Of a stretch of 64,000 nucleotides of DNA, positions 48,295 to 56,690 are shown piece by piece (position 1 is the first letter of the stretch; each line of letters starts with the position of its first letter). A program made the position numbers and the translations under genes. The DNA comes from Streptococcus mitis (lineage in GTDB: Bacteria > Bacillota > Bacilli > Lactobacillales > Streptococcaceae): assembly GCF_023109105.1 (NCBI RefSeq), contig NZ_JALDTZ010000002.1:164240-228239 (forward strand), read 5' to 3'. The notes beneath the pieces were generated by a model, which worked only from the letters and a program-made list of their open reading frames with translations, did not search any database and was not told the DNA's origin.

Positions 48295-49089
48295 ATGAAA
48301 AAGAAATTCTTTTTATCAGCAATATTGATTAGCCTTTTCGGTCTTGCTGCTACAAAACCAGTCCAAGCTGATACCAGTGTCGCAGACATTCAAAAAAGAG
48401 GCGAGCTAGTTGTCGGTGTGAAACAAGACGTTCCCAATTTCGGTTACAAGGATCCCAAGACAGGAACCTATTCTGGTATCGAAACTGACTTGGCCAAGAT
48501 GGTAGCTGATGAACTCAAGGTCAAGGTTCGCTATGTGCCTGTTACAGCGCAAACTCGTGGCCCCCTTCTAGACAATGAGCAGGTCGATATGGATATAGCG
48601 ACCTTTACCATCACAGACGAACGCAAAAAACTCTATAACTTCACCAGCCCTTACTACACAGATGCTTCTGGCTTTTTGGTCAATAAGTCTGCCAAAATCA
48701 AAAGCATTGAAGACCTAAACGGAAAAACCATCGGCATTGCCCAAGGTTCCATTACCCAACGCTTGATTACCGAACTGGGTAAAAAGAAAGGCCTGACCTT
48801 TAAATTCGTCGAACTTGGTTCCTACCCAGAATTGATTACTTCCCTCCACGCTCACCGTATTGATGCTTTTTCCGTTGACCGCTCTATCCTATCTGGTTAC
48901 ATCAGTAAACGGACAGAACTGCTAGATGATAGTTTCAAGCCATCTGACTACGGTATTGTTACTAAAAAATCAAATACCGAGCTCAACGACTATCTTGATA
49001 ACTTGGTTACCAAATGGAGCAAGGATGGCAGTTTGCAAAAACTTTATGACCGTTACAAGCTCAAGCCATCTAGCCATACTGCAGATTAA
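48295..49089 (+). CDS. Amino acid ABC transporter, substrate-binding protein
   Basis: 264 residues from the ATG at 48295 with GGAGG 6 nt upstream; an earlier in-frame start lies inside the ATPase gene. Signal peptide (KKFFLSAILISLFGLAA) with cleavage near VQA-D. There is no Cys lipobox, which is unusual for a Gram-positive binding protein. The family-3 solute-binding domain follows, with GELVVGVKQDVPNFGY, YSGIETDLAK, DMDIATFTITDERK and GKTIGIAQGSI. Ligand is likely a polar or acidic amino acid; not determinable. Confidence 0.93.
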   Translation: MKKKFFLSAILISLFGLAATKPVQADTSVADIQKRGELVVGVKQDVPNFGYKDPKTGTYSGIETDLAKMVADELKVKVRYVPVTAQTRGPLLDNEQVDMDIATFTITDERKKLYNFTSPYYTDASGFLVNKSAKIKSIEDLNGKTIGIAQGSITQRLITELGKKKGLTFKFVELGSYPELITSLHAHRIDAFSVDRSILSGYISKRTELLDDSFKPSDYGIVTKKSNTELNDYLDNLVTKWSKDGSLQKLYDRYKLKPSSHTAD

Positions 49090-49101
49090 GGAGGACACCC
49101 C

Positions 49102-49779
49102 ATGACAGATTTATCATCTTGGACAGCCTATTTTCAGGATTTTGGACAATTTTTCAATGGCTTCCTCTTTACTCTTGCCCTGGCAATCGGATCCTTTATC
49201 CTCGCCATGGTCTTAGGTATCTTCTTTGGAGCTATGTCGACCAGTAAACGCCCAATTTTGCGCATTTTAGCTCGCATCTTTGTCGAATTTTACCAAAACA
49301 CTCCCCTCTTGGTGCAGTTTGTTATCGTCTTCTATGGTCTACCTCTTATCAGTGACCACATCATCATGATTCCGATTTATTGGACAGCTGTACTCTGTGT
49401 AGGTCTCTATCACGGCGCCTATATTGCTGAGGTTATTCGTTCAGGTATTCAGTCTATTCCTAGCGGTCAGATGGAGGCCGCCTTGTCGCAAGGGTTTACC
49501 TATATCAGTGCTATGCGCTTGATTATCTTGCCTCAGGCTTTCCGTATCATTCTCCCTCCTTTGACCAACCAAATCGTCAACCTCATCAAGAACACCTCTA
49601 CAGTCGCTATCATCTCTGGAGTCGACTTGATGTTTGTGACTAAGTCTTGGTCAGCACTTAACGGAAACTACATTCCAGCATTCTTAGGCGCTGCCCTTCT
49701 CTACTTTTCTCTATGCTTCCCTGTTGCCCAGTTTGGTCGCAAAATGGAGCAAACCAACAAAAAAGCCTATTCACTTTAG
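49102..49779 (+). CDS. Amino acid ABC transporter permease 1
   Basis: 225 residues, about five membrane helices. The N-terminal HisM-like region starts FGQFFNGFLFTLALAIGSF, and the EAA loop EAALSQGFTYISAMRLIILPQAF interacts with the ATPase. It pairs with the next permease as a heterodimer in the plasma membrane. AAGGAGG lies before the ATG, 12 bp after the binding-protein stop. Confidence 0.93.
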   Translation: MTDLSSWTAYFQDFGQFFNGFLFTLALAIGSFILAMVLGIFFGAMSTSKRPILRILARIFVEFYQNTPLLVQFVIVFYGLPLISDHIIMIPIYWTAVLCVGLYHGAYIAEVIRSGIQSIPSGQMEAALSQGFTYISAMRLIILPQAFRIILPPLTNQIVNLIKNTSTVAIISGVDLMFVTKSWSALNGNYIPAFLGAALLYFSLCFPVAQFGRKMEQTNKKAYSL

Positions 49780-49788
49780 GAGGTTACT

Positions 49789-50448
49789 ATGGAATCCATT
49801 TTAGAAGTTTTGACCCCAGATAACCTAATCTTCATCTTTAAAGGATTTGGCTTGACCCTCTATATTTCTCTGATTGCCATCGTACTCTCTACCCTGATTG
49901 GGACGGTACTTGCGGTCATGCGAAATGGGAAAAATCCTGTCTTGCGAATCATCTCCAGCATTTATATCGAATTTGTGCGTAACGTTCCCAACCTTCTCTG
50001 GATTTTCACTATCTTTTTGGTGTTCAAGATGAAGTCGACACCAGCAGGTATTACAGCCTTTACCCTCTTTACCTCAGCAGCCTTAGCTGAGATTATCCGA
50101 GGTGGTCTCAATGCCGTAGACAAGGGACAGTACGAAGCAGGAATGTCACAAGGCTTCACCTCAGCCCAAATCCTCTATCACATCATTCTCCCACAAGCCA
50201 TCCGCAAAATGTTGCCTGCCATCATTTCTCAGTTTGTAACCGTGATTAAGGATACCAGTCTTCTCTACTCTGTTATCGCCCTACAAGAACTCTTTGGAGC
50301 CAGCCAAATTCTCATGGGCCGTTATTTCGAACCAGAGCAGGTCTTTAGCCTTTACATCCTGACTGCCCTCATCTACTTCAGCTTTAACCTAGCAATTTCT
50401 AGCCTGTCTCATATGCTAGCAAAACGTTGGCAACAAGCTGCAGAATAA
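49789..50448 (+). CDS. Amino acid ABC transporter permease 2
   Basis: 219 residues, about five membrane helices, with LTLYISLIAIVLSTLIGTV at the N-terminus and the EAA loop EAGMSQGFTSAQILYHIILP followed by PQAIRKMLPAI. Second subunit of the importer. AGGAGG before the ATG; the operon ends at the hairpin 50455-50477. Confidence 0.93.
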   Translation: MESILEVLTPDNLIFIFKGFGLTLYISLIAIVLSTLIGTVLAVMRNGKNPVLRIISSIYIEFVRNVPNLLWIFTIFLVFKMKSTPAGITAFTLFTSAALAEIIRGGLNAVDKGQYEAGMSQGFTSAQILYHIILPQAIRKMLPAIISQFVTVIKDTSLLYSVIALQELFGASQILMGRYFEPEQVFSLYILTALIYFSFNLAISSLSHMLAKRWQQAAE

Positions 50449-50454
50449 ACAGCC

Positions 50455-50482
50455 ACTCTCCAGTTCAATTGGAGAGTTTTTT
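50455..50482 (+). terminator. Intrinsic terminator of the amino acid ABC operon
   Basis: ACTCTCCA / TGGAGAGT stem with a 7-nt loop, followed by six T residues, 7 nt past the stop. Confidence 0.9.
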
Positions 50483-50511
50483 GATGAGAACAGAAATTTA
50501 CAAACCTAGAT

Positions 50512-50540
50512 TTGACACCATACATTTTCTATGATAAAAT
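50512..50540 (+). promoter_or_regulatory. Promoter for the ferric-reductase-like gene
   Basis: TTGACA (50512-50517), 17-nt spacer, TAAAAT (50535-50540). Its -10 overlaps an apparent upstream ATG at 50531, which rules that start out. Confidence 0.75.
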
Positions 50541-50590
50541 GTAACAAATTTGTTTACAACAAATCAAATCTTAATGAAATGGAATTTTTT

Positions 50591-51781
50591 ATGAAATCAC
50601 TCAAAGGAATACTCTTTATCACAACTAGTTTTGTCCTGATTATTTTGACTTGGATGAACACCTCTCCCCAATTCATGATTCCAGGACTAGCTTTAACAAG
50701 CCTATCTCTAACTTTTATCCTAGCCACTCGTCTCCCACTACTAGAAAGCTGGTTTCACGGTTTGGAGAAGGTCTACACTGTCCACAAATTCACAGCCTTT
50801 CTCTCCATCATCCTGCCAATCTTTCATAACTTTAGTATGGGCGGTTTGTGGGGCTCTCGCTTAGCTGCTCAGTTTGGCAACCTTGCTATCTATATCTTTA
50901 TCAGTATCATCCTGGTCGCCTATTTAGGCAAATACATCCAATACGAAGCTTGGCGATGAATTCACCGTCTGGTTTACCTAGCCTATATTTTTGGACTCTT
51001 TCACGTCTATATGATGATGGGCAATCGCCTCCTTACATTTAATCTTCTAAGTTTTCTTGTTGGTAGCTATGCTCTTTTAGGCTTACTGGCCGGTTTTTAT
51101 ATCATCTTCCTTTATCAAAAGATTTCCTTCCCCTATCTAGGCAAAATCACCAATCTCAAACGCTTAAACCACGATACTAGAGAAATTCAAATCCATCTTA
51201 GCAGACCATTCAACTATCAACCAGGACAGTTTGCCTTCCTAAAGATTTTCCAAGAAGGCTTTGAAAGTGCTCCGCATCCCTTTTCTATCTCAGGAGGTCA
51301 TGGTCAAACTCTTTACTTTACTGTCAAAAATTCAGGTGACCATACCAAGAATATCTATGACAATCTTCAAGTCGGCAGCAAAGTAAGCGTAGACAGAGCT
51401 TACGGGCACATGATTATAGAAGAAGGACGAGAAAATCAGGTTTGGATTGCTGGAGGTATTGGGATCACCCCCTTCATCTCTTACATCCGTGAACATCCTA
51501 TTTTAGATAAACAGGTTCACTTCTACTATAGTTTCCGTGGAGATGAAAATGCAGTCTACCTAGATTTGCTCCGTGACTATGCTCAGAAAAATCCTAATTT
51601 TGAACTCCATCTAGTAGACAGTACAAAAGACGGCTATCTTAATTTTGAACAAAAAGAAGTACCCGAACATGCAACCGTCTATATGTGTGGCCCTCTTTCT
51701 ATGATGAAGTCACTTGCCAAACAGATTAAGAAACAAAATCCAAAAGCAGAGCTTATTTATGAAGGATTCAAGTTCAAATAA
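50591..51781 (+). pseudogene. Ferric-reductase-like membrane flavocytochrome, broken by an in-frame TGA
   Basis: The frame from the ATG at 50591 is interrupted by a single TGA at 50957-50959, after ...YIQYEAWR, then continues in the same frame (IHRLVYLAYIFGLFHV...) to a TAA at 51781, 396 codons in all. Read through, it is a ferric-reductase/NADPH-oxidase-like protein: N-terminal membrane helices with spaced His (TVHKFTAFLSIILPIFHNF), then FAD-binding HPFSISGGH and NAD-binding IAGGIGITPFIS plus YMCGPLSMM. TGA most simply replaces a Trp TGG. A downstream ATG (51011) could start the flavin/NAD half without the complete heme part. Most likely a recent loss; family role (electron transfer to iron or oxygen) would be gone. 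Confidence 0.85.
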
Positions 51782-51783
51782 TC

Positions 51784-51888
51784 ATACTCTTCGAAAATCA
51801 AATTCAAACCACGTCAGCGTCGCCTTACCGTACTCAAGTACAGCTTGCGGCTAGCTTCCTAGTTTGCTTTTTGATTTTCATTGAGTAT
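51784..51888. repeat. BOX element (boxA-boxC, no boxB)
   Basis: 105 bp bounded by ATACTC / GAGTAT, starting 3 nt after the pseudogene stop. boxA has the CGTCAGCGTCGCCTTACCGTA segment used for BOX-PCR, and boxC runs GCTTGCGGCTAGCTTCC to TTTTCATTGAGTAT. Confidence 0.95.
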
Positions 51889-51937
51889 CAATCACATTCT
51901 TCTGGGATATCTCAGGAGTTTTTCTACTCAACCGCAA

Positions 51938-51969
51938 AAAACACTGCCAGATTTCTCTAGCAGTGTTTT
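51938..51969 (-). terminator. Terminator of msmK
   Basis: Minus strand AAAACACTGC / GCAGTGTTTT stem, 12-nt loop, followed by TTGCGG; 15 nt past the stop. Confidence 0.75.
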
Positions 51970-51983
51970 GAGTTTCATTTATC

Positions 51984-53114
51984 TTAGTAAACTGTTCTTT
52001 CAGTTTCTACATCAAAGAAGTGTGCTTTGTTCAAGTCAAATCCAAGTTCAACTGTTGCACCTGTTTGCAAGTAGTCACGAGCGTCAACTTTAGCAACAAA
52101 TTCATCTTTACCAACTTGGCAGTATAGGTGAGATTCTGAACCAAGCAATTCTGATACAGAGATAGTAGCTTTCACAACTGATTCTGGGAATGTTTCAAGG
52201 AAAGCAGGTTCTGCATTCACGTCTTCTGGACGGATACCAAAGATCAATTCTTTACCTTCGTAGCCTTTGTCACGAAGAACTTTCAATGCTCCTTCTGGAA
52301 CTTTCAAACGGAAACCGTCAGAAACAATTTCGCTACCAACCAATTTCACGTTAATGAAGTTCATAGCTGGGCTTCCTATGAATCCTGCTACGAATTTATT
52401 AACTGGGTTTTTGTAAACTTCTTGAGGAGTACCGATTTGTTCTACACGTCCGATAGTACCTGTACCAGCAGGGTTCTTAGTTGCTGACATGATAACGATA
52501 CGGTCTGCAAGTGTCATCGCTTCTGTTTGGTCGTGAGTTACGTAGATAGTTGTAGCTCCGATACGACGGTGGATTTTCGCAATTTCAGCACGCATTGATA
52601 CACGAAGTTTGGCATCCAAGTTTGACAAAGGTTCATCCATCAAGAACACTTTTGCGTCACGGACGATGGCACGACCCATGGCAACACGTTGACGTTGACC
52701 ACCTGAAAGGTCAGCTGGCTTACGATCCAAGAATTCTTTCAAACCAAGGATTGCTGCTGCTTCTTGAACACGTTTGTCGATGTCTTCTTTGCTGTATTTA
52801 CGCAATTTCAAACCGAAAGCCATGTTATCGTATACAGTCATGTGTGGGTAAAGAGCGTAGTTTTGGAATACCATGGCGATGTCACGGTCTTTTGGAGCCA
52901 CATCGTTGACAACCACGCCATCGATAGATGCAGTACCTTCTGTAATATCTTCAAGACCGGCAATCATACGAAGAGTTGTTGATTTACCACACCCTGAAGG
53001 ACCTACGAAAACGATAAATTCTTTGTCTTTGATGTCCAAGTTAAAGTCTTCAACTGAGTAGTGTTCGCTATTTGGATATTTTTTGTAAATATTTTTAAGA
53101 TTCAATTCTACCAT
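51984..53114 (-). CDS. msmK: Multiple-sugar ABC transporter ATPase MsmK
   Basis: 376 residues: ABC domain (Walker [10 protein letters not shown], signature [16 protein letters not shown], Walker [13 protein letters not shown], His in YVTHDQTEA) plus C-terminal MalK-type regulatory domain (TOBE, after about 240). In pneumococcus MsmK energises several oligosaccharide importers whose own operons lack an ATPase. Cytoplasmic membrane face. Its promoter carries a cre-like site between -35 and -10, so CcpA-linked repression is expected. Confidence 0.95.
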   Translation of the reverse strand: MVELNLKNIYKKYPNSEHYSVEDFNLDIKDKEFIVFVGPSGCGKSTTLRMIAGLEDITEGTASIDGVVVNDVAPKDRDIAMVFQNYALYPHMTVYDNMAFGLKLRKYSKEDIDKRVQEAAAILGLKEFLDRKPADLSGGQRQRVAMGRAIVRDAKVFLMDEPLSNLDAKLRVSMRAEIAKIHRRIGATTIYVTHDQTEAMTLADRIVIMSATKNPAGTGTIGRVEQIGTPQEVYKNPVNKFVAGFIGSPAMNFINVKLVGSEIVSDGFRLKVPEGALKVLRDKGYEGKELIFGIRPEDVNAEPAFLETFPESVVKATISVSELLGSESHLYCQVGKDEFVAKVDARDYLQTGATVELGFDLNKAHFFDVETERTVY

Positions 53115-53146
53115 GAGGTGAACTCCTTTTGTATTTTGATAATTAT

Positions 53147-53175
53147 ATTATAGATGAAAACGCTTTACTTTTCTA
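53147..53175 (-). promoter_or_regulatory. msmK promoter with embedded cre site
   Basis: Minus strand TAGAAA-17-TATAAT (the TATAAT is 53147-53152). Between the boxes, ATGAAAACGCTTTACT (53154-53169, plus strand) matches the CcpA cre consensus WTGNAARCGNWWWCAW except at the two positions next to the 3' end. A site in the spacer should block RNA polymerase when CcpA is bound. Confidence 0.7.
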
Positions 53176-53226
53176 TGGCAAGATGACCAAAAAAACAAAA
53201 AAGTTCTGTGCAACTTGCACAAAACT

Positions 53227-54096
53227 TTAGAGAATATCTGGTAAAATCAATTGATAGCACAGGGTCAGGTCGGTCAACTCCTTCAACTGAAGCCCTGTCA
53301 ATTCTTCCCATTTATCAATCTTGTATTGGAGAGAATTGCGGTGGAGGTAGAGTTGCTGGGCTGTTTTAGTCAGAACAGCACTATTTTCCCAGAGAGAAAG
53401 GATAATTTCCTGAATCTGGTCCTGATCCAAAATCATCTGGTGCAGGCATTCCTTGATTGCCTTCAAATCCACGAGTCTTTCTCCCATACTCCACAAATAG
53501 AGTTGTGAAAAGGTATGAACACCTTGGTGACCCTGACGCCACCAAGTCTTAAACAAATCCCGCTCCGCTTTGATTAAGTCTGATAGAGCTTGATGTCCTG
53601 TCTGAGACCAAACCTGACCCAACATGATAGAGAGACGCAGTCCAAAGTCATACTCAACCGCTTCAATCGTATCACTTAAAATAGCTCTTACAGAGGTGTA
53701 TTTATCTTGTTGAAGCACGAAAACATAATCCTGAGCTCCGACTTGAAGCACCGTCTGACAGTTAGGAAATAGGGTTCGCATCATATCCAACCAAGAAGCC
53801 AGATTTTCCTGCTGAAAATAGGAAAGATGACAATAAACCAACTGAATCTTTTTAAAAGTTTGAGGAGCCTGCCCCTTACCCTCAATCAGATAAGAATACC
53901 AAGGATTGAGCGAACGAGCCTGTTCCTGCTGAGTTAAAAGAGCCACCAACTGTTTCTCGCGTTCACTTAGTCCAGCTTCCTCCAGTAAAATCCACTGTTG
54001 AGAGGAGACTGGCAGCGTAAGAAAACCTTCCTTATCAACTGGCTGGTCTACAATTTGAGCTTGTGGAAACCAGTCTAGTAATTCTTTTGCTATCAT
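53227..54096 (-). CDS. PucR/CdaR-like regulator with C-terminal helix-turn-helix
   Basis: 289 residues. The C-terminal ~60 residues (VLTKTAQQLYLHRNSLQYKI, then DKWEELTGLQLKEL) form the PucR-type helix-turn-helix that binds DNA. The N-terminal part (about 1-200) has no recognised ligand domain, although the sequence VLQVGAQDYVFVLQQ fits a PucR-like GGDEF-related fold. Regulon and inducer unknown. It starts 3 nt after the mrnC stop on the same strand. By family it may activate a catabolic or purine gene set; I cannot identify it. Confidence 0.75.
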   Translation of the reverse strand: MIAKELLDWFPQAQIVDQPVDKEGFLTLPVSSQQWILLEEAGLSEREKQLVALLTQQEQARSLNPWYSYLIEGKGQAPQTFKKIQLVYCHLSYFQQENLASWLDMMRTLFPNCQTVLQVGAQDYVFVLQQDKYTSVRAILSDTIEAVEYDFGLRLSIMLGQVWSQTGHQALSDLIKAERDLFKTWWRQGHQGVHTFSQLYLWSMGERLVDLKAIKECLHQMILDQDQIQEIILSLWENSAVLTKTAQQLYLHRNSLQYKIDKWEELTGLQLKELTDLTLCYQLILPDIL

Positions 54097-54099
54097 GTC

Positions 54100-54486
54100 C
54101 TAGTCCTCCACTTTTTGGATGCACCAAGAAATCAAGCTTTCAAGTCGTTCCAGATTTTCAGTCATATGGAGATAGCCCATCACGGCTTCAAAACCTGTGG
54201 ACATACGGTAAGTCACCACATCAGCATTTTTGGCCTTGGTATGGCTATTAGTATTGCGGCCACGTTTGTAGATTTCTTCTTCTTTTTCTGTCAGGACTTG
54301 CTCCTCCAACATAAGAGAAATCAGGTGGGCCTGAGCCTTGGCTGACACATATTTGGTTGCCTCTTGATGGAGTTTATTGGGCTTGGTCATACCTTTGAGG
54401 ATGAGATGACGGCGAATATACATAGAGTACACCGCATCTCCTTCAAAGGCTAGCGCAATCCCATTAATGAGATTGACATCAATCAC
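54100..54486 (-). CDS. mrnC: Mini-ribonuclease III
   Basis: 128 residues: an RNase III catalytic domain (NGIALAFEGDAVYSMYIRRH with metal-binding E/D residues; a second acidic cluster KNADVVTYRMSTGFEAVMGYLH) without a dsRNA-binding domain. Mini-III trims 23S rRNA precursors. It overlaps the cysS 3' end by 8 nt, a conserved pairing in Firmicutes. Confidence 0.94.
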   Translation of the reverse strand: MIDVNLINGIALAFEGDAVYSMYIRRHLILKGMTKPNKLHQEATKYVSAKAQAHLISLMLEEQVLTEKEEEIYKRGRNTNSHTKAKNADVVTYRMSTGFEAVMGYLHMTENLERLESLISWCIQKVED

Positions 54487-55822
54487 GAGTCCACCTCACT
54501 CCATCCTTGGTATCAAGGAGCTTAATCCCTTGAGCAGCCAATTGGTCACGGATTTGATCCGCTGTCGCAAAGTCCCGATTGGCACGCGCTTCTTGGCGTT
54601 TTTGGATTAAGGCTTCGATCTCAGCGTCCAAAACTTCCTCAACAAAGACAATTCCAAAAACCTCTAACATAGCTGCAAGAGCTTGCTTGACACTTGCATC
54701 ATAGTTGCCGGAATTGATCCACTTGGCCATTTCAAAGACAACAGTGATTCCATTTGCCGCGTTAAAATCTTCATCCATAACAGCTACAAACTTATCTTTA
54801 AATGCTTGTAACTCTTGGGCGTCCACATTTCCTGTAAATGGTTGCTCATAAGTGTTCTTCAGATACTTGAGATTGGTCTCGGCATCCCGCACTGCTTTTT
54901 CTGTAAAGTTGATTGGCTTGCGGTAATGTTGAGTCGCAAAGAAGAAACGAAGCACTTGTCCGTCAATGGTCTTGAGAGCATCATGAACAGTGATAAAATT
55001 CCCCAAAGACTTGGACATCTTGACATTGTCAATGTTGACAAAGCCGTTGTGCATCCAGTAGTTAGCAAAGGTCTTGCCTGTTTTGGCTTCTGACTGGGCA
55101 ATTTCATTGGTGTGGTGTGGAAACTCTAGGTCGGCTCCACCACCATGGATATCAATGGTATCACCTAAAATCTCTGTCGACATGACTGAACACTCGATGT
55201 GCCAGCCCGGACGACCAGGTCCCCAAGGGCTATCCCAAGAAATCTCTCCTGATTTGGCAGATTTCCAGAGGGCAAAGTCCACAGGATTTTCCTTACGAAC
55301 CGTTTCTTCATCGGTACGACCTGAAGCCCCCAGCTCCAAATCTTCTAAGGTTTTATTGGCCAACTTGGCATAATTGTGGGATTTTTCCACACGGAAATAA
55401 ACATCCCCTTGACTCTCGTAGGCAAAACCTTTTTCAATCAAGTCTTCCACAAAGCGGATAATGTCAGCCATAAACTCCACCACACGCGGATGGCGAGTTG
55501 CAGGTTTGACGCCCAAGGCCGTCACATCTTCACGAAAGGCAACGATGTACTTGTCCGCAACCTCCTGAGGCGTGATGTCTTCTTCCTTGGCACGGTTGAT
55601 AATCTTATCATCAACATCCGTAAAATTGGAAATATAGGCAACCTCGTAACCACGGTACTCAAAGTAACGTCGAATGGTATCAAAAGCTACCGTCGAACGA
55701 GCATTCCCCACGTGGATATAGTTATACACGGTTGGCCCACAAACATACATCTTGACCTTGCCGTTCTCAATCGGGACAAATTCTCGCAAATCACGAGACA
55801 TGGTATCGTAAATTTTAATCAT
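54479..55822 (-). CDS. cysS: Cysteinyl-tRNA synthetase
   Basis: 447 residues from the ATG at 55822 (MIKIYDTMSRDL), the expected family start; the ribosome site is weak. Zinc-binding CGPTVYNYIHVGNARS (HIGH-type motif), HHTNEIAQSEA and KMSKSLGNF are all present. It charges tRNA-Cys in the cytoplasm. The message is coupled to mrnC. Upstream is a 235-bp region with a hairpin (55885-55920) and no visible T-box. Confidence 0.97.
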   Translation of the reverse strand: MIKIYDTMSRDLREFVPIENGKVKMYVCGPTVYNYIHVGNARSTVAFDTIRRYFEYRGYEVAYISNFTDVDDKIINRAKEEDITPQEVADKYIVAFREDVTALGVKPATRHPRVVEFMADIIRFVEDLIEKGFAYESQGDVYFRVEKSHNYAKLANKTLEDLELGASGRTDEETVRKENPVDFALWKSAKSGEISWDSPWGPGRPGWHIECSVMSTEILGDTIDIHGGGADLEFPHHTNEIAQSEAKTGKTFANYWMHNGFVNIDNVKMSKSLGNFITVHDALKTIDGQVLRFFFATQHYRKPINFTEKAVRDAETNLKYLKNTYEQPFTGNVDAQELQAFKDKFVAVMDEDFNAANGITVVFEMAKWINSGNYDASVKQALAAMLEVFGIVFVEEVLDAEIEALIQKRQEARANRDFATADQIRDQLAAQGIKLLDTKDGVRWTRD

Positions 55823-55884
55823 AAAATAATAGTCAGGAAAGCCAAAATCCAAGAACAGTTAATTTCATCGCTGACAGTTCAATT

Positions 55885-55920
55885 GAATTTCAGTCCGAAT
55901 ATCTCTACACTTCGGAATTC
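55885..55920 (-). other. Structured leader upstream of cysS
   Basis: Minus strand nested inverted repeat GAATTCCGAA...TTCGG...AAATTC, located about 65 nt before the cysS ATG and after the terminator at 55966-55989. It may be a 5' UTR hairpin. An 11-codon ORF (MKLTVLGFWLS, 55833-55868) lies between it and cysS. No T-box consensus (the AGGGTGG antiterminator motif) is seen. Confidence 0.4.
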
Positions 55921-55965
55921 CTTGCTCCTTTCTAAAAAGTAAAAGAAGAATCAAATAAATGCAAG

Positions 55966-55989
55966 AAAAGGGCTGACAGTCGCCCTTTT
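55966..55989 (-). terminator. Possible terminator between cysE and cysS
   Basis: Minus strand AAAAGGGC / GCCCTTTT stem, 8-nt loop, followed by CTTGCATTTATTTG; the T-run is broken, so attenuation rather than full termination is likely. Confidence 0.5.
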
Positions 55990-56057
55990 GCTTTACGACC
56001 TACTCAGTCGAATATCGTCTTTGAAAAAATGTTAATGGATAAAAGAATCATCATAAA

Positions 56058-56675
56058 TTAGAGCCCAGACGATCTATGACTGGCATCTCTCGCTTGCTCG
56101 AGTTTATTGACGTAATACTCTCGTTTTTCTTCGACTTCGTGAATGGTTGGTTCATCCTTTTGACCATGCACTCGGACAATCTTAGCAGGAATACCGACAA
56201 CCGTTACATCGCTAGGTACATCTGCAACAACAACCGCTGCAGCACCGACTTTGGCATTTTCACCGATTTCTACAGGCCCGATAACTTGGGCATGTGCAGA
56301 TATGAGAGCTCCCTTACGCACGGTCGGATGGCGTTTGCCAACATCCTTCCCTGTCCCACCAAGAGTTACCCCGTGGTAGAGAAGAACCCCTTTTTCAACA
56401 ATAGCTGTTTCCCCAATCACCAAGCCTGAACCATGGTCGATAAAAACACCTGAATCAATCTGGGCACCTGGATGAATCTCGATTTGTGTCCAAAAGCGCC
56501 AAAACTGGCTGTGCATACGAGCTAAGAGCTTAAAGCCATTCTCCCAGAGAAAATGAGAGAGACGATGGGCAGCCAAGGCTTTCACACCAGGATAGGTCAA
56601 AAGAACCTCCAAAGTGGTGCGAGCCGCTGGATCATTTTCTTTTACGATATCAATGGTTTCACGCCACCATCCCAT
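56058..56675 (-). CDS. cysE: Serine O-acetyltransferase
   Basis: 205 residues. The N-terminal helical domain (about 1-65) and left-handed beta-helix hexapeptide repeats: IHPGAQIDSGVFIDHGSG, ALISAHAQVIGPVEI and KVGAAAVVVADVPSD. Catalytic His in DHGSGLVIGETA. It acetylates serine to O-acetylserine, the first step of cysteine synthesis, in the cytoplasm. It lies 15 bp after pnp and before cysS; only a weak terminator separates it from cysS. Confidence 0.96.
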   Translation of the reverse strand: MGWWRETIDIVKENDPAARTTLEVLLTYPGVKALAAHRLSHFLWENGFKLLARMHSQFWRFWTQIEIHPGAQIDSGVFIDHGSGLVIGETAIVEKGVLLYHGVTLGGTGKDVGKRHPTVRKGALISAHAQVIGPVEIGENAKVGAAAVVVADVPSDVTVVGIPAKIVRVHGQKDEPTIHEVEEKREYYVNKLEQARDASHRSSGL

Positions 56676-56690
56676 ACAATTCTCCTTTTC

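Noticed and set aside
50531..50590. Upstream ATG at 50531 as start of the reductase gene
   Set aside because: It overlaps the promoter -10 box; the ATG at 50591 is the plausible start.
55376..55942. 188-codon plus-strand frame opposite cysS
   Set aside because: Antisense shadow running into the intergenic region; no domain or start context.
55823..56057. T-box leader for cysS
   Set aside because: The AGGGTGG antiterminator signature and specifier structure are not found on the minus strand.
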